The notes under the pieces were generated by a model that was not told where the DNA came from, did no database searches, and worked only from the letters and a program-made list of their open reading frames with translations. From Hyphobacterium marinum (lineage in GTDB: Bacteria; Pseudomonadota; Alphaproteobacteria; Caulobacterales; Maricaulaceae): a DNA stretch of 64,000 bases. The number at the start of each line of letters is the position of its first letter. The first letter of the stretch is position 1. A program made the position numbers and the translations under genes. Below are positions 1-9,797 of this stretch, piece by piece. The stretch is taken from positions 558,001-622,000 of the forward strand of contig NZ_JAZDRO010000001.1 in the NCBI RefSeq assembly GCF_036330325.1. The letters are read 5' to 3'.

Positions 1-726
1 CCGCTGATCTTTGCCACCGTGTTCGCGACCGTGTTCGGCTATGGCTTCCTGCTGGGCCCGCTGGCGAAATTCCTGGGCCTGATCAAGCACACGCGCGATC
101 GGCTCCTGATCGTCGGGGCCAATCCCTGGACGCTGGGTCTTGCTGACGCCCTCAAGGCCATGGAGGTGCCCTTCACCATTGCCGACACTAATTGGCGGCG
201 GTTGCGCAAGGCGCGCCTGGCCGGGCACGACACCTATCATGGCGAAGTCCTGTCAGAGACCGCCGAATACCGGCTGGAGCCGGGCCAGTTCGCCACCCTG
301 CTCGCGGCAACGGCGAACGAGGCCTACAACGCGCTCGTTTGCGTTGATCATGCGCCCGAGCTGGGGCGCAGCCATGTTTACCAGCTCTCGGCACAGGACC
401 CGGCGGCCGAGGGTCAGGGCGAGGATGACCCCAAGGCGATCGCCTTCACCGCACGTGGACGCACACTCCTGGCGCGGGGCCGGAATTACGAAGCGGTGTC
501 GGCGGACTGGTGGCGTGGCTGGCGTTTCCGGGCCACCAAGATCACCGAGGAATACACGGTGACAGACGCCCTGGCGTCACTGTCCGAGGGTGCCGAGCCG
601 GTGCTTGAATTGCGGTCTGACGGGCGGATTGCCCTTTTAGGCCCGGCGCGCAAGCCGCAAGGCGGCCCCGGATCGGTCCTGTTGAGTTTTGGACCGCCCG
701 CGAAGGACGCGGACGCCCCCAGCTAG
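1..726 (+). CDS. Cation:proton antiporter, C-terminal part (NhaP/CPA1 type)
   Basis: The frame is open from base 1, so the gene starts upstream of the window and only the last ~240 codons are seen. The first visible residues are hydrophobic and end a membrane helix (about residues 1-26). They are followed by a soluble domain beginning with RLLIVGANPWTLGLADAL, which looks like the nucleotide-binding Rossmann fold (TrkA-N/RCK type) found behind the membrane part of many CPA1 Na+/H+ antiporters. The rest resembles the cytoplasmic regulatory tail. Its stop overlaps the stop of the convergent lipoprotein gene by 4 bases. The antiporter assignment is inferred from this tail alone, so the transported ion cannot be stated. 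Confidence 0.7.
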   Translation, partial: PLIFATVFATVFGYGFLLGPLAKFLGLIKHTRDRLLIVGANPWTLGLADALKAMEVPFTIADTNWRRLRKARLAGHDTYHGEVLSETAEYRLEPGQFATLLAATANEAYNALVCVDHAPELGRSHVYQLSAQDPAAEGQGEDDPKAIAFTARGRTLLARGRNYEAVSADWWRGWRFRATKITEEYTVTDALASLSEGAEPVLELRSDGRIALLGPARKPQGGPGSVLLSFGPPAKDADAPS

Positions 727-920
727 AGGCGTTCGGGAAAGTCGGCTGGTTGCGAGCCGCCCGGCTCGGACGGATGGCAATAGGGCCAGTTCGGCGAATT
801 CGGACCCTGTCCGGGACAGACCGAATCGCTGCCTTCATAGGGCGTCAGGCACCCCGACAGCGCCACGCTTAAAGCGATAACCGCGCCCAGGGCGCATAAA
901 CGGCGAACGCGCAATGTCAT
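723..920 (-). CDS. Small lipoprotein
   Basis: Encodes 65 residues. The N terminus is a basic, hydrophobic signal peptide ending in a lipobox (VALSGC), so the mature protein should be a lipid-anchored peptide of about 40 residues. The mature part is rich in Pro, Gly and Ser with two further cysteines, and I recognise no domain. ATG at 920 is preferred because GGGGA lies 5 bases upstream; a GTG at 932 would add four residues. It converges on the antiporter gene. Function unknown. Confidence 0.6.
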   Translation of the reverse strand: MTLRVRRLCALGAVIALSVALSGCLTPYEGSDSVCPGQGPNSPNWPYCHPSEPGGSQPADFPERL

Positions 921-1103
921 GACTGTCCCCACTTCGTCCGGCCCCGGCAGGGCGGGGCGACGTCCCCATGATTGACCGGCTTGGGGGCGACGGCAAGGGG
1001 CGTGCCCTATTCACGCCGCCTTAACGCCCTTTCGCCATCACCTTCACGGTGCAGTGTGGGACCTGGACGACACCAGGACCTGACGGGCGGGAACAGACAC
1101 TCG

Positions 1104-3077
1104 ATGGCAAACGACCGGCGCAATCCTCCGCCGCCCCCCTGGCGGCGTGACACGCCCGAGCGGCGTTCGCCCGGACGCAAGCCTGCGGCACGGTCTTCCG
1201 CGAGAAAGCGTTTCGGCTGGGTCCGCCCGGTGCTGTCGCTCTTCGTAGTGATCGGCCTCATCGGCGCGGGCTGGCTGGTCATGATCGCCCGCGACCTGCC
1301 CTCGATCGACACGCTGGACCTTGATCCGCCGCGCATGGGCGGGCTGGTCTTTCTCGACCATGAAGGCCGCACCATCGCGAGACGCGGGGCGGGGCATGGC
1401 CGCGAGGCCCGCGTGGACGATCTCCCGGATTATCTCATCGATGCGGTACTCGCGGTCGAAGACCGGCGCTTCTATGATCACATGGGCATTGATCTGCGCG
1501 GCACGACACGCGCCCTGATCGCCAATCTGCGCGCCGGACGGGTCGTCCAGGGCGGTTCGACCATCACCCAGCAACTCGCCAAAAATTTGTTCCTGACGCC
1601 GGAACGCACGCTGACGCGCAAGGTGCAGGAGATGATGCTCGCCTTCGCGCTGGAAGCGCGATTCTCCAAGGATGAAATCCTCTCGCTCTACCTCGACCGG
1701 GTCTATTTCGGGGCCGGAGCGTGGGGCGTGGAAGCCGCCGCACAGCGCTATTTCGGCCGGGATGCGCGCGACCTGACGCTCGGCGAGGCCGCTCTGCTCG
1801 CCGGTCTCCTGAAAGCCCCGTCGCGCTACAGCCCGGCGAGCGATACCGCCCGTGCCGCGGCGCGCGCCACAGTGGTGCTCGACCTGATGTACGAGACCGG
1901 GCGCATTTCCGAGGAAGAACGGATCGAGGCGGCCAATACGCCGGTCCGTGTGGCGCGGGAAGCCTCCAGCCCCGGTGCCCAGTATTTCGTTGACTGGATT
2001 GCGGAGGAAGCCCGGGAGCTGGCCGGCGAGCCGCGGGCGGACCTGGTCATTCATACCACGCTCGACATCGACGCCCAGCGCGCTGCCGAACAGGCGCTGA
2101 CGAGCGTGCTCGACAATGACGAGCTGTCACGCGGTGCGACCCAAGGCGCGCTGGTCGCACTGGCCCCCGATGGCGGGGTCCGGGCGATGGTCGGCGGCCG
2201 TGACTACGCCCAATCCCAATTCAACCGTGCCGTACTGGCCCGCCGCCAGCCGGGCTCGGCCTTCAAGGCTTTTGTCTATGCGGCGGCGTTCGAGGGCGGT
2301 TTGCGCCCCAGCGATATCCGCGATGACTTGCCGATCGCCTTTGGCGACTGGTCGCCACAGAATTATGGCGACCAGTATCGCGGACCAATCAGCCTGCGCG
2401 ACGCCTTCGTACACTCCTCGAATGTCGTCGCGATTCGCGTCGCGGAGGAAACCGGACGCGGCTATGTCGCGCGGCTGGCTGAACGGCTTGGAATTGAGAG
2501 CGAGATCCGCCTTGACCGGTCCATGGCGCTGGGGTCGTTCGAGGTGACGCCGCTGGAACTGGCCACAGCCTATACCGCCTTCAACAATGGCGGGCAGCGG
2601 GCGTATTCTCATGCCATTACCCGTATCGAGACACCGGACGGCACCGTTCTCTATGAGCGAGAGGACACGCGGGGCCTGATTGTCCTGGACGCGCGCACAC
2701 TGACCCGCATGCGCTCGATGATGGAAGATGTCGTCCGCGACGGGACGGGCCGTGCGGCCTCGGTGCCGGGCCGGACGATTGGCGGCAAGACCGGCACGAC
2801 GAACGATTTCCGGGATGCCTGGTTCGCGGGTTATTCGGACGGGATCACGGCGGCGATCTGGGTCGGCAATGACGATTCCTCGCCCGCGGGCAATGCGGTC
2901 GGCGGCGGTCCGCCGGCGTCGATTTTCGGCAGCTTTGTCGCGCATGCGCCGCGTGAGCCGTCCGTCGCCCAGCCGGTCTGGAATGAACCGGTCTACGAGC
3001 CGGAGCCGGACGCCGAGGACGAAGAGCGGCGGGACCCGATTTCCTCCTTCCTCGCGCGCCTGGGCGGGCGGGACTGA
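1104..3077 (+). CDS. Class A penicillin-binding protein (PBP1A-like)
   Basis: A 657-residue bifunctional peptidoglycan synthase: the N-terminal domain polymerises lipid II and the C-terminal domain cross-links the peptides. A proline- and arginine-rich cytoplasmic tail (1-38) precedes one membrane anchor (about 43-63). The GT51 transglycosylase follows, with the catalytic glutamate in VEDRRFY (E119) and the GGSTITQQLAKN motif (150-161). The transpeptidase carries SAFK (S385-K388), SSN (438-440) and KTGTT (562-566), so all three active-site motifs are intact. ATG at 1104 is chosen because the frame upstream of it (from 972) has no family character. The protein is somewhat short for the family and lacks an obvious OB insert. 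It stands alone with no operon partner. Confidence 0.93.
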   Translation: MANDRRNPPPPPWRRDTPERRSPGRKPAARSSARKRFGWVRPVLSLFVVIGLIGAGWLVMIARDLPSIDTLDLDPPRMGGLVFLDHEGRTIARRGAGHGREARVDDLPDYLIDAVLAVEDRRFYDHMGIDLRGTTRALIANLRAGRVVQGGSTITQQLAKNLFLTPERTLTRKVQEMMLAFALEARFSKDEILSLYLDRVYFGAGAWGVEAAAQRYFGRDARDLTLGEAALLAGLLKAPSRYSPASDTARAAARATVVLDLMYETGRISEEERIEAANTPVRVAREASSPGAQYFVDWIAEEARELAGEPRADLVIHTTLDIDAQRAAEQALTSVLDNDELSRGATQGALVALAPDGGVRAMVGGRDYAQSQFNRAVLARRQPGSAFKAFVYAAAFEGGLRPSDIRDDLPIAFGDWSPQNYGDQYRGPISLRDAFVHSSNVVAIRVAEETGRGYVARLAERLGIESEIRLDRSMALGSFEVTPLELATAYTAFNNGGQRAYSHAITRIETPDGTVLYEREDTRGLIVLDARTLTRMRSMMEDVVRDGTGRAASVPGRTIGGKTGTTNDFRDAWFAGYSDGITAAIWVGNDDSSPAGNAVGGGPPASIFGSFVAHAPREPSVAQPVWNEPVYEPEPDAEDEERRDPISSFLARLGGRD

Positions 3078-3186
3078 CCGGCGCACATTCCCCAAACCGG
3101 GGACAGACAATCAATGACCGCAAGGTTACAGTGACCTTGATGCGTCATTCGCGTGAACCGACCGAAGTCAAAGGGACCCCGAAGCG

Positions 3187-4800
3187 ATGAAATACCTTGC
3201 CCTGACGGCTGCCAGCGTCCTGCTCGTGGCCTGCAACAATTCCGACGGCGGCGACGGTGTGTCCGTCACGCGCGTTGACCAGGCCACCGGCGACAGTGCG
3301 CTGGCCGCGCTGTATCTCGGCAATTCCGGCGACGGCATCGTCACCTGGGATGACCGAAGCTTCGATGATGGTGTCTACACATTCACCGGCGTTGTGTTTA
3401 CCGACACCGAAAGCGATGAAGACGCCGACGAAGCCGAAGAGGCCGAAGACGGCGACTCCGACATCGATTTCGACGAAGTCCACGCCGCGCGCATGACGGT
3501 GGCGGGGCCACGCTTTGACGACAATGGCGATGTCATCTTCGACCGCCTGTCGATCGAGGACGGCCGGTTCGTCTCCTCCGACGAGAGCGAGACCGGCGGC
3601 GGTGGATTTGCCAGCTTCATCGTGGAATCTCCGAATGCGGAACTGGTCGCGGACATCGCGCGCGGGTTTTCCGGCGAAAACAGCGATGACGAGGATACCG
3701 ACACCTCGGCGTATCGCTTCGGCCTGATTGCCCTCAATGAACTGACCGCCGAAGGGACGGACGATGAGTCCGGCGAAGACTACCGCTTCGCGATGAACCG
3801 GTTCGCGCTCGACGGCTATGACGGTGACACGCTGCAGCGTTTCGAGCTGATGGGTCTGGAGATTGATGGGGCCTCGCCCGAGACCGGTCCCATCCGCATC
3901 CGGCTGGCCGAGCTGTCGATGGACGAGATCGGCCAGGCCTTCTTTGCGCCCTTCACCGAAGGCATGCGCCAGGCCATGGCCGACGCGGCCGGCGAGGACG
4001 CGACCGCCTCCGACATGCCGGACTACGATCCGATGGATGCCTATGGCGCATTCCTGATGAGCGGGCTCGACGTGAATGTCGGCGGCATCCTCGTGACGCT
4101 CGACCGGATGACCGGTGAAATCGACGACAGCGGCAACACGATTGTCGGAACGACCGAGATGACACCGCTCGTGATCCGGCCCGACACCGAATACCCCCTG
4201 GGTGCGCAGATGTCGCTGGGCCTTGGTATGCTGGGCTATCAGCAGCTTGAATTCACGGCTGCGGGCGAGTCCGTCTATGACCGGGGTGATGACCGCATCT
4301 ATACCCGCGGCGAGAATTATTTCGAGATGACGGACGGCTTCCGGATCGAGTCCGAAATGGATTTGTCGGGCTATCTGGAATACGCGCAGGCGGCCATGCG
4401 CCTGTCGATGCAGGGCCAGGACGAGTTTGACATGGACGGGATGTTCGATCCCCTGATGATCAATCGCTTCGTGCTGCGCATCGAGGACATGTCCCTGCTG
4501 GACCGGGCACTGACGGCCGGTTCCGCCGCCCAGGGCATGAGCAAGGCTGAACTGCGTCAGCAGGCCGCGGCGATGGTTACGCTGGGCATGCTCGGCGCAC
4601 CGGCGGAAATCCCCCGCCCGCTGCTGACCGAGCTGTCACAGGCACTGGTCGGATTCATCAATGAAGGCGGGACGATCACCATCGCCATGGAACCGGACCA
4701 GCCGGTCTCTGTCGGCACGCTGATGGAACAGGCCGAAAGCGAAGCGCTCGATTTCGATGCCATGGGGCTGACGATCACCAATACACCGGCTGAAGACTAG
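3187..4800 (+). CDS. Large acidic lipoprotein, unknown function
   Basis: A 537-residue exported protein. The signal peptide ends in a lipobox-like LLVAC at about residue 16, so it is probably lipid-anchored. The mature protein is extremely rich in Asp and Glu, with a nearly uninterrupted acidic run around residues 75-97 and another near 160-180. It has few cysteines and no recognised catalytic motif. ATG at 3187 follows a purine-rich stretch. It is monocistronic, between the PBP and a strong bidirectional terminator. The acidic character suggests cation binding or a salt-adapted envelope protein, but this is only inference. Confidence 0.75.
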   Translation: MKYLALTAASVLLVACNNSDGGDGVSVTRVDQATGDSALAALYLGNSGDGIVTWDDRSFDDGVYTFTGVVFTDTESDEDADEAEEAEDGDSDIDFDEVHAARMTVAGPRFDDNGDVIFDRLSIEDGRFVSSDESETGGGGFASFIVESPNAELVADIARGFSGENSDDEDTDTSAYRFGLIALNELTAEGTDDESGEDYRFAMNRFALDGYDGDTLQRFELMGLEIDGASPETGPIRIRLAELSMDEIGQAFFAPFTEGMRQAMADAAGEDATASDMPDYDPMDAYGAFLMSGLDVNVGGILVTLDRMTGEIDDSGNTIVGTTEMTPLVIRPDTEYPLGAQMSLGLGMLGYQQLEFTAAGESVYDRGDDRIYTRGENYFEMTDGFRIESEMDLSGYLEYAQAAMRLSMQGQDEFDMDGMFDPLMINRFVLRIEDMSLLDRALTAGSAAQGMSKAELRQQAAAMVTLGMLGAPAEIPRPLLTELSQALVGFINEGGTITIAMEPDQPVSVGTLMEQAESEALDFDAMGLTITNTPAED

Positions 4801-4823
4801 AGGTTTTCAGCGACCGACGTGAA

Positions 4824-4854
4824 AAGGCCCGGAGCGATTTCCGCTCCGGGCCTT
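4824..4854. terminator. Bidirectional rho-independent terminator
   Basis: A perfect 13-bp inverted repeat (arms 4824-4836 and 4842-4854, 5-base loop, G+C-rich core) lies between the convergent lipoprotein and depolymerase genes. A-rich sequence precedes it and T-rich sequence follows, so it can end transcription from both sides. Confidence 0.85.
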
Positions 4855-4877
4855 GTTCTTTGGCGACCAAGGAAGGC

Positions 4878-6101
4878 TCAGCGCGCGTGCGCGGCCATGA
4901 AGGCTTTCATGCGCGGGGCGATTTCCGCGCGGAAGCGGCTGCCGGAAAACACGCCGTAATGGCCGACTTTCGGCTGCACCCAGTCCTCACGCATGGCCTC
5001 GGGCAGGGCGGTGCACAGCGTGTGTGCGGCCTGGGTCTGCCCAATGCCGGATATGTCGTCATTCTCACCCTCGACCGTCATCAGGGCGATATCGGTGATG
5101 GTTTCGGGTTTCACCCTCCGTCCCTTCACCGCCATCGTGCCGGTGGCCAGGCGGTGATCCTGGAACACGTCCTTGATGGTCTGAAGGTAGAATTCCTCGC
5201 TCAAGTCCATGACCGAGAGATATTCGTCATAGAAGGCCCGGTGCTTGTCGGTGCTGTCGCCATCGCCTTCGACCAGGTGATTGAAGAAGCGCCAGTGCGC
5301 GTCGACATGGTTCTCCCAGTTCATGTTCATGAAGCCGGTGAGCTGCAGGAAGCCGGGATAGACGCGGCGCATCGCGCCCGGATAGGGGAAGGGCACGGTC
5401 TGGACGAGATTGGTCTCGAACCAGTTCAGGTCGCGCTCCTCGGCCAGCTTGTTGGGCACGGTCGGCGATTTGCGCGCGTCGATGGGGGATCCCATGAAGG
5501 TCATCGTCGCCGGACGTGCCTTGTCCTTGTCCTCGGCCATCAGGGCGATGGCGGCCAGTGTCGGCGGGCCCGGCTGGCAGACGGCGACGACATTGGTGCC
5601 CTCGCCGGCCGCAGCGATCATCTCGCGGACATACTCGACATAGTCATCCAGATCGAAGCGGCCGTCGGCGACCGGAACCATGCGGGCATCCGACCAGTCG
5701 GTGATGTAGACTTCATGGTCCGACAGGAAAGCCTGCACCGTCCCGCGTAGCAGGGTCGCGTAGTGGCCGGACATCGGCGCGACGAAGAGGACTTTGGGCT
5801 GGCCTTCGGGCGCGCCCTCGCGCTTGAAATGCAGCAGCGAACACCAGGGCTTTTCCCAGACCGTCTCGATGTCGACCGCGCGGACCTTGCCGTCGATCTC
5901 GACCGGTTCGAGGTCCCAGTCCGGCTTGCCGTAGCGGCGGGTCATCGATTCGAACAGGTCGGCCGCGGCTGCGGTCGTGCGTCCTGCCAGCGTGTCGCCA
6001 TAGGCGTTCCAGGGCGCGCGAAGCGTCGCTCTTGTGGCGTTGGCCGCCGCCCGCCAGGGCGTCAGTGCGAAACGGCCCAGTTCATACATGCTGTAGAGCA
6101 T
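4878..6101 (-). CDS. phaZ: Intracellular polyhydroxybutyrate depolymerase
   Basis: A 407-residue alpha/beta-hydrolase of the intracellular PHB depolymerase family, which mobilises native carbon-storage granules in the cytoplasm. Instead of the GxSxG of ordinary lipases it has VVAVCQPGPP with a cysteine nucleophile (C175), the hallmark of the PhaZ1 group. There is no signal peptide, as expected for a cytoplasmic enzyme. The length matches the family (about 400-420). ATG at 6101 is used; an ATG four codons later is also possible. No phaC or phasin gene is next to it. It shares the terminator at 4824-4854 with the convergent lipoprotein gene. Confidence 0.9.
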   Translation of the reverse strand: MLYSMYELGRFALTPWRAAANATRATLRAPWNAYGDTLAGRTTAAAADLFESMTRRYGKPDWDLEPVEIDGKVRAVDIETVWEKPWCSLLHFKREGAPEGQPKVLFVAPMSGHYATLLRGTVQAFLSDHEVYITDWSDARMVPVADGRFDLDDYVEYVREMIAAAGEGTNVVAVCQPGPPTLAAIALMAEDKDKARPATMTFMGSPIDARKSPTVPNKLAEERDLNWFETNLVQTVPFPYPGAMRRVYPGFLQLTGFMNMNWENHVDAHWRFFNHLVEGDGDSTDKHRAFYDEYLSVMDLSEEFYLQTIKDVFQDHRLATGTMAVKGRRVKPETITDIALMTVEGENDDISGIGQTQAAHTLCTALPEAMREDWVQPKVGHYGVFSGSRFRAEIAPRMKAFMAAHAR

Positions 6102-6158
6102 GTGCTCTCCCTGCTGGCTTTGGCTTCGGTCAGGTGAAGCGGGTTACCATGTTCACGA

Positions 6159-6806
6159 CTATGCACCGCCTTCATCAAGGAAGTCTTGCAGTGAGGCGGC
6201 CATTTCGGCGGGCGGCGTGCCGTGGGCGAAGACGCGGGCGAAGTCGCCATTGGCGTCCATCAGGTAGATGATGGACGAGTGGTCCATGACATAGGCGTCG
6301 GGGTCGCCGGACGGGTCTTCAACCCGCCGGTAGACAACCCGCCACGCCGCGGCGGCTTCGGCAACCTGTTCGGGCGTGCCGGTCAGGCCGATCAGCCCTT
6401 CCGGAAAGGCATCGCTCGACACGTAAAGGGCCATCTGCTCGGCGGTGTCCCGCTCGGGGTCAATCGTGATCAGGACGGGCTGGATACGGGCGCGGTCTTC
6501 AGGCTCCAGCTGGTCAAGCGCCAGGTCCATGATCTGCAGCGAGAAGGGGCAGATGTCGGGGCAATAGGTAAAGCCGAAATAGATCAGCATGGCCCGGCCC
6601 TCGAAATCGGCCTCGGTCACGGTGCGGCCGGTATGGTCGACCAGGGTGAAGGGCCCGCCGATCTGTGCCGTTCCCGAGGAACGGACTTCGCCGAGGCGCG
6701 GACCGTCTGGTGCTCCGGGGCGCACGACCAGCAGGACAGCAAATACGGCGACCAGTGTCAGGCTTCCCGCGATGACGGGCCAGAACCAGAGCGGGCGGTT
6801 GGACAT
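6159..6806 (-). CDS. senC: SCO1/SenC/PrrC-type copper chaperone
   Basis: A 215-residue thioredoxin-fold protein anchored by one N-terminal helix (about 7-28), with its domain in the periplasm. The copper-binding set is present: C82 and C86 in TYCPDIC and H176 in VMDHSS. The family delivers copper to the CuA site of cytochrome c oxidase and can reduce thiols. It lies 5 bases downstream of the ABC permease gene and close to regB/regA. In Rhodobacter the equivalent gene (senC/prrC) lies inside the reg/prr cluster, so this looks like a rearranged version of that cluster. Confidence 0.9.
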   Translation of the reverse strand: MSNRPLWFWPVIAGSLTLVAVFAVLLVVRPGAPDGPRLGEVRSSGTAQIGGPFTLVDHTGRTVTEADFEGRAMLIYFGFTYCPDICPFSLQIMDLALDQLEPEDRARIQPVLITIDPERDTAEQMALYVSSDAFPEGLIGLTGTPEQVAEAAAAWRVVYRRVEDPSGDPDAYVMDHSSIIYLMDANGDFARVFAHGTPPAEMAASLQDFLDEGGA

Positions 6807-6811
6807 GTCGG

Positions 6812-7615
6812 TTATTCTCCGATCTGCAGAATGGCTCCGACGCGCCGGGCTGCACGCAAGAGCAGGAAAAAGGCGATCAGGCCTGCTGCGAGCCAGACCA
6901 GGTTGAGGCCCGTCGCCCAGGCGAGTTCGCCCGCGTCGAACCGGTTCTCGCCGATGGCGGCGCGCAGGCCCTCGAAGATGTGTGACGGTGGCAGGGCGTG
7001 GGCAATGGGGCGCAATGCCTCAGGCAGGGCTGAGACCGGGTAATAGATGGCGGCAAAGGGTGTGATGCCGAACATCAGCGCCCAGGGCATGTCCTGCGCG
7101 CCCTGGCCGTAGCGCGCGATCATGCCCGAGGCAAAGAGGCTGATCGCCCAGCCGAAGACGACCAGGTTGAGGATGAAAGCAAAAACCACCGGGCCGACCG
7201 AGAACAGGTTGAAGCCGAACGCGACCGCCGCGACGATCACGGCGGGTGCAATGGCGATGACGGTCTTGGTCAGGCTCATCGCCATCAGCGCGAGCACGAA
7301 TTCTCCGGGCCGCAGCGGCGAAGCGAACAACTGACCGAGATTGCGCGACCAGATTTCCTCCTGGAAGGCGAGGGCGAAACCGAGCTGGCTGCGCCAGCAG
7401 AAATCCCAGAGCAGGACCGCGCCGACAACAGCCGAGATGGCGACCAGTGTCGTCGTCGGGCCGATCTCGGCGAAGACATGGGTTTGGATGAACCCCCAGA
7501 TGACGATCTGGACGAGCGGCCAGTACATCAGCGAGACGATTCGCGTCCACGAGCCGGCGATCAGCACCCATTGCCGTTCGACGAGGGCGGAAATGCGTTG
7601 CAGGGAGGCGATCAT
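6812..7615 (-). CDS. ABC-2 type transporter permease
   Basis: A 267-residue integral membrane protein with about six hydrophobic helices and the layout of ABC-2 exporter permeases (NatB/NodJ/DrrB type). Its start codon overlaps the stop of the ATPase gene by 4 bases, showing translational coupling. The pair should form a complete exporter. The substrate cannot be read from sequence. Because senC follows immediately and the reg genes are divergent, a role in respiratory or copper/haem handling is possible but unproven. Confidence 0.85.
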   Translation of the reverse strand: MIASLQRISALVERQWVLIAGSWTRIVSLMYWPLVQIVIWGFIQTHVFAEIGPTTTLVAISAVVGAVLLWDFCWRSQLGFALAFQEEIWSRNLGQLFASPLRPGEFVLALMAMSLTKTVIAIAPAVIVAAVAFGFNLFSVGPVVFAFILNLVVFGWAISLFASGMIARYGQGAQDMPWALMFGITPFAAIYYPVSALPEALRPIAHALPPSHIFEGLRAAIGENRFDAGELAWATGLNLVWLAAGLIAFFLLLRAARRVGAILQIGE

Positions 7616-8349
7616 TGCGCCGCCTCCTCGCGCCGGGCGATCTGCAGGAAGACTTCTTCCAGATTGGCCCGGCCGTATTTCTTCACCAGGTCAGCCGGTG
7701 CCGCGTCATCGACGAGACGGCCCTGTTTCATCATCAGGACGCGGCCCGCGAGGCGCTCGACCTCGGCCATGTTGTGCGAGGCGAGGAGGATCGCGGCTCC
7801 GGATCGGGTCTGATAGGCTTCCAGTTCGCCGCGCACCCAGTCCGCCGTATCGGGGTCGAGCGAGGCGGTGGGCTCATCGAGCAGCAGCACGTCCGGATCG
7901 TTGACCAATGCCTTGGCAATCCCGACCCGGGTTGCCTGTCCGGCGGACAGCGACCCGGTGCGGCGTTTCAGGAGCGGGGTCAGCTGCAGCGCCTCGGCCA
8001 CCGCCTCGACCTTCTCACGCGCATGAGGCACGCCATAGAGCTTGGCGTAGATGGAGAGGTTGCGGCGCACCGTCAGGCGCTTGGGCATGTCGACATAGGG
8101 ACTCTGGAAATTCATCCGGGCGCGCGCTGCGCTGCCCTGGCGGGCCGGGTCCATGCCGAGGATGCGGATCTCGCCCGATGTCGGGGCGACCAGACCGAGC
8201 AGCATGGCGATTGTCGTGGTCTTGCCCGCCCCATTGCCACCGAGCAGGGCTGTCGTCACGCCCCGCTCTATGGCGAAGGAGACCCGGTCCACGGCAACCG
8301 AATCGCCGAAATGCTTGGTGAGGTTGTGAGTTTCGAGCGCCGCCGCCAT
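7612..8349 (-). CDS. ABC transporter ATP-binding protein
   Basis: A 245-residue ATPase. It has Walker A GGNGAGKTT, an ABC signature read as LSAGQATRVGIAKAL (Q in place of the usual second G region), and Walker B DVLLLDEPTASLD. ATG at 8349 is chosen because AGGAG lies 5-9 bases upstream; the longer frame to 8406 has no family sequence. It energises the permease encoded directly downstream with a 4-base overlap. The gene is divergent from regB, so the promoters lie in the ~77 bases between them. Confidence 0.9.
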   Translation of the reverse strand: MAAALETHNLTKHFGDSVAVDRVSFAIERGVTTALLGGNGAGKTTTIAMLLGLVAPTSGEIRILGMDPARQGSAARARMNFQSPYVDMPKRLTVRRNLSIYAKLYGVPHAREKVEAVAEALQLTPLLKRRTGSLSAGQATRVGIAKALVNDPDVLLLDEPTASLDPDTADWVRGELEAYQTRSGAAILLASHNMAEVERLAGRVLMMKQGRLVDDAAPADLVKKYGRANLEEVFLQIARREEAAQ

Positions 8350-8426
8350 GACTCTCCTGCCGGGTCCGGGCGCGGAACCTATTCGCAAAAACGGGGCGGC
8401 GTCCATCGAAAGAGGCCGTATAAGAG

Positions 8427-9761
8427 ATGCCAGACGCCATGACTGAAGCCGAACTCGACATCCAGGCCCCCGATGACGGGGAGGCCCCGCTCTTCGGACG
8501 GGTCCGGCTGCGGACCCTGATCGTGCTGCGCTGGCTGGCGATCAGCGGGCAGACGGCGGCGATTCTCTTCGTGCAGTACGGGCTGGGGTTTGACCTGCCG
8601 CTGATCGCATGCGGTCTCGCCATCCTCGCCAGCGTCGGGCTGAATATCGCGCTTCTCGCCGCGCAACCGCTCCAGCGCCTCGTGACGCCGCGAGAAACCT
8701 TTCTGCAGCTCGCCTATGACATCGCCCAGTTAAGCCTGCTGCTGATGCTGACGGGGGGCTTGAGCAATCCGTTTATCATCATGATGGTCGCGCCGGTCAC
8801 GGTGGGCGTGGCGGCCCTGCCGCGGCGCTATTCGATACCGCTGGGCGGTGTGGCGCTGCTGGCCGTCGCGGTCATGGCCTTCGTCAGCGCGCCTCTGCCC
8901 TGGGGACCGGACGGGCCGCCCGACATTCCGCCGACCTATGTCGCCGGTTTGGCCGTGGCCTTCGTCATCACCGTCGCCTTTACCGCCGCCTATGCCTGGC
9001 GAATCGGCCGGGAGGCGCTGCGCATGGGGACCGCCCTGGCCGCGACCCAGGCCATTCTGGCGCGGGAACAAAAGCTCTCGGCGCTGGGAGCGATGGCGGC
9101 GGCCGCCGCCCACGAGCTTGGCACGCCGCTCGCCACGATCCAGCTGACCGCCAAGGAGATGGCGCGCGAGGCCTCTGACGCGACGCTGAAGGAGGACGCG
9201 GAACTGCTGGTGTCGCAGGCCGAACGCTGCCGAGACATTCTCGGCCGCCTGTCACGCCAGGGTGAAACCAGCGACCGGGTTCATGATCGCCTGTCGATCG
9301 AACAGGCGCTCGAGGAAGTCAGCGCGCCCTTGCGCGGGCTGGGTACGTCAATCCGGATTGCCATCAACGGCAAAGACGAAGCAGCCCGCGAACCAGTGCT
9401 GGCACGGCGTCCGGAGTTGCTCTACGGGCTGACCAATTTCATCGAAAATGCCGTCGAATTCGCCGACAGCGAAGTGTCGGTAGCGGCCAGCTGGACGGAC
9501 GAGACGATCGAGATTGTCATTGCCGATGACGGCCCCGGCTTTCCGGCGGACATGTTTTCCAAGATCGGCGAGCCTTACATCTCCTCGCGCCGCCGGGACG
9601 AACCGGGCGGCGGGCTGGGCCTTGGCCTGTTCATTGCCATCACCCTGCTGGAAAGAATCGGCGGGACGGCCTATTTCGCCAATGGTGGCACATTGGGTGG
9701 AGCCGTGATCACGCTCCGCTGGCCACGATCCCGTCTGGAGGTCGCTTCCGAAGCGGGCTAG
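8427..9761 (+). CDS. regB: Redox-sensing histidine kinase RegB/PrrB/ActS
   Basis: A 444-residue membrane kinase that senses respiratory redox state and phosphorylates RegA. About six N-terminal helices (30-190) contain the family quinone-linked heptad GGLSNPF (110-116). The H-box is AAAHELGTPLATI with H229. A cysteine (C268, in QAERCRDIL) lies at the position of the redox-active Cys265 of the Rhodobacter protein: His-to-Cys spacing is 39 here and about 40 there. The ATPase domain has N (FIENAVEF), DDGPGF and GLGLGLF boxes. It is followed 36 bases later by regA. All key elements are intact. Confidence 0.93.
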   Translation: MPDAMTEAELDIQAPDDGEAPLFGRVRLRTLIVLRWLAISGQTAAILFVQYGLGFDLPLIACGLAILASVGLNIALLAAQPLQRLVTPRETFLQLAYDIAQLSLLLMLTGGLSNPFIIMMVAPVTVGVAALPRRYSIPLGGVALLAVAVMAFVSAPLPWGPDGPPDIPPTYVAGLAVAFVITVAFTAAYAWRIGREALRMGTALAATQAILAREQKLSALGAMAAAAAHELGTPLATIQLTAKEMAREASDATLKEDAELLVSQAERCRDILGRLSRQGETSDRVHDRLSIEQALEEVSAPLRGLGTSIRIAINGKDEAAREPVLARRPELLYGLTNFIENAVEFADSEVSVAASWTDETIEIVIADDGPGFPADMFSKIGEPYISSRRRDEPGGGLGLGLFIAITLLERIGGTAYFANGGTLGGAVITLRWPRSRLEVASEAG

Positions 9762-9797
9762 GACAGGTCTGGACGACCGGAAAGGAATTGATCGCGC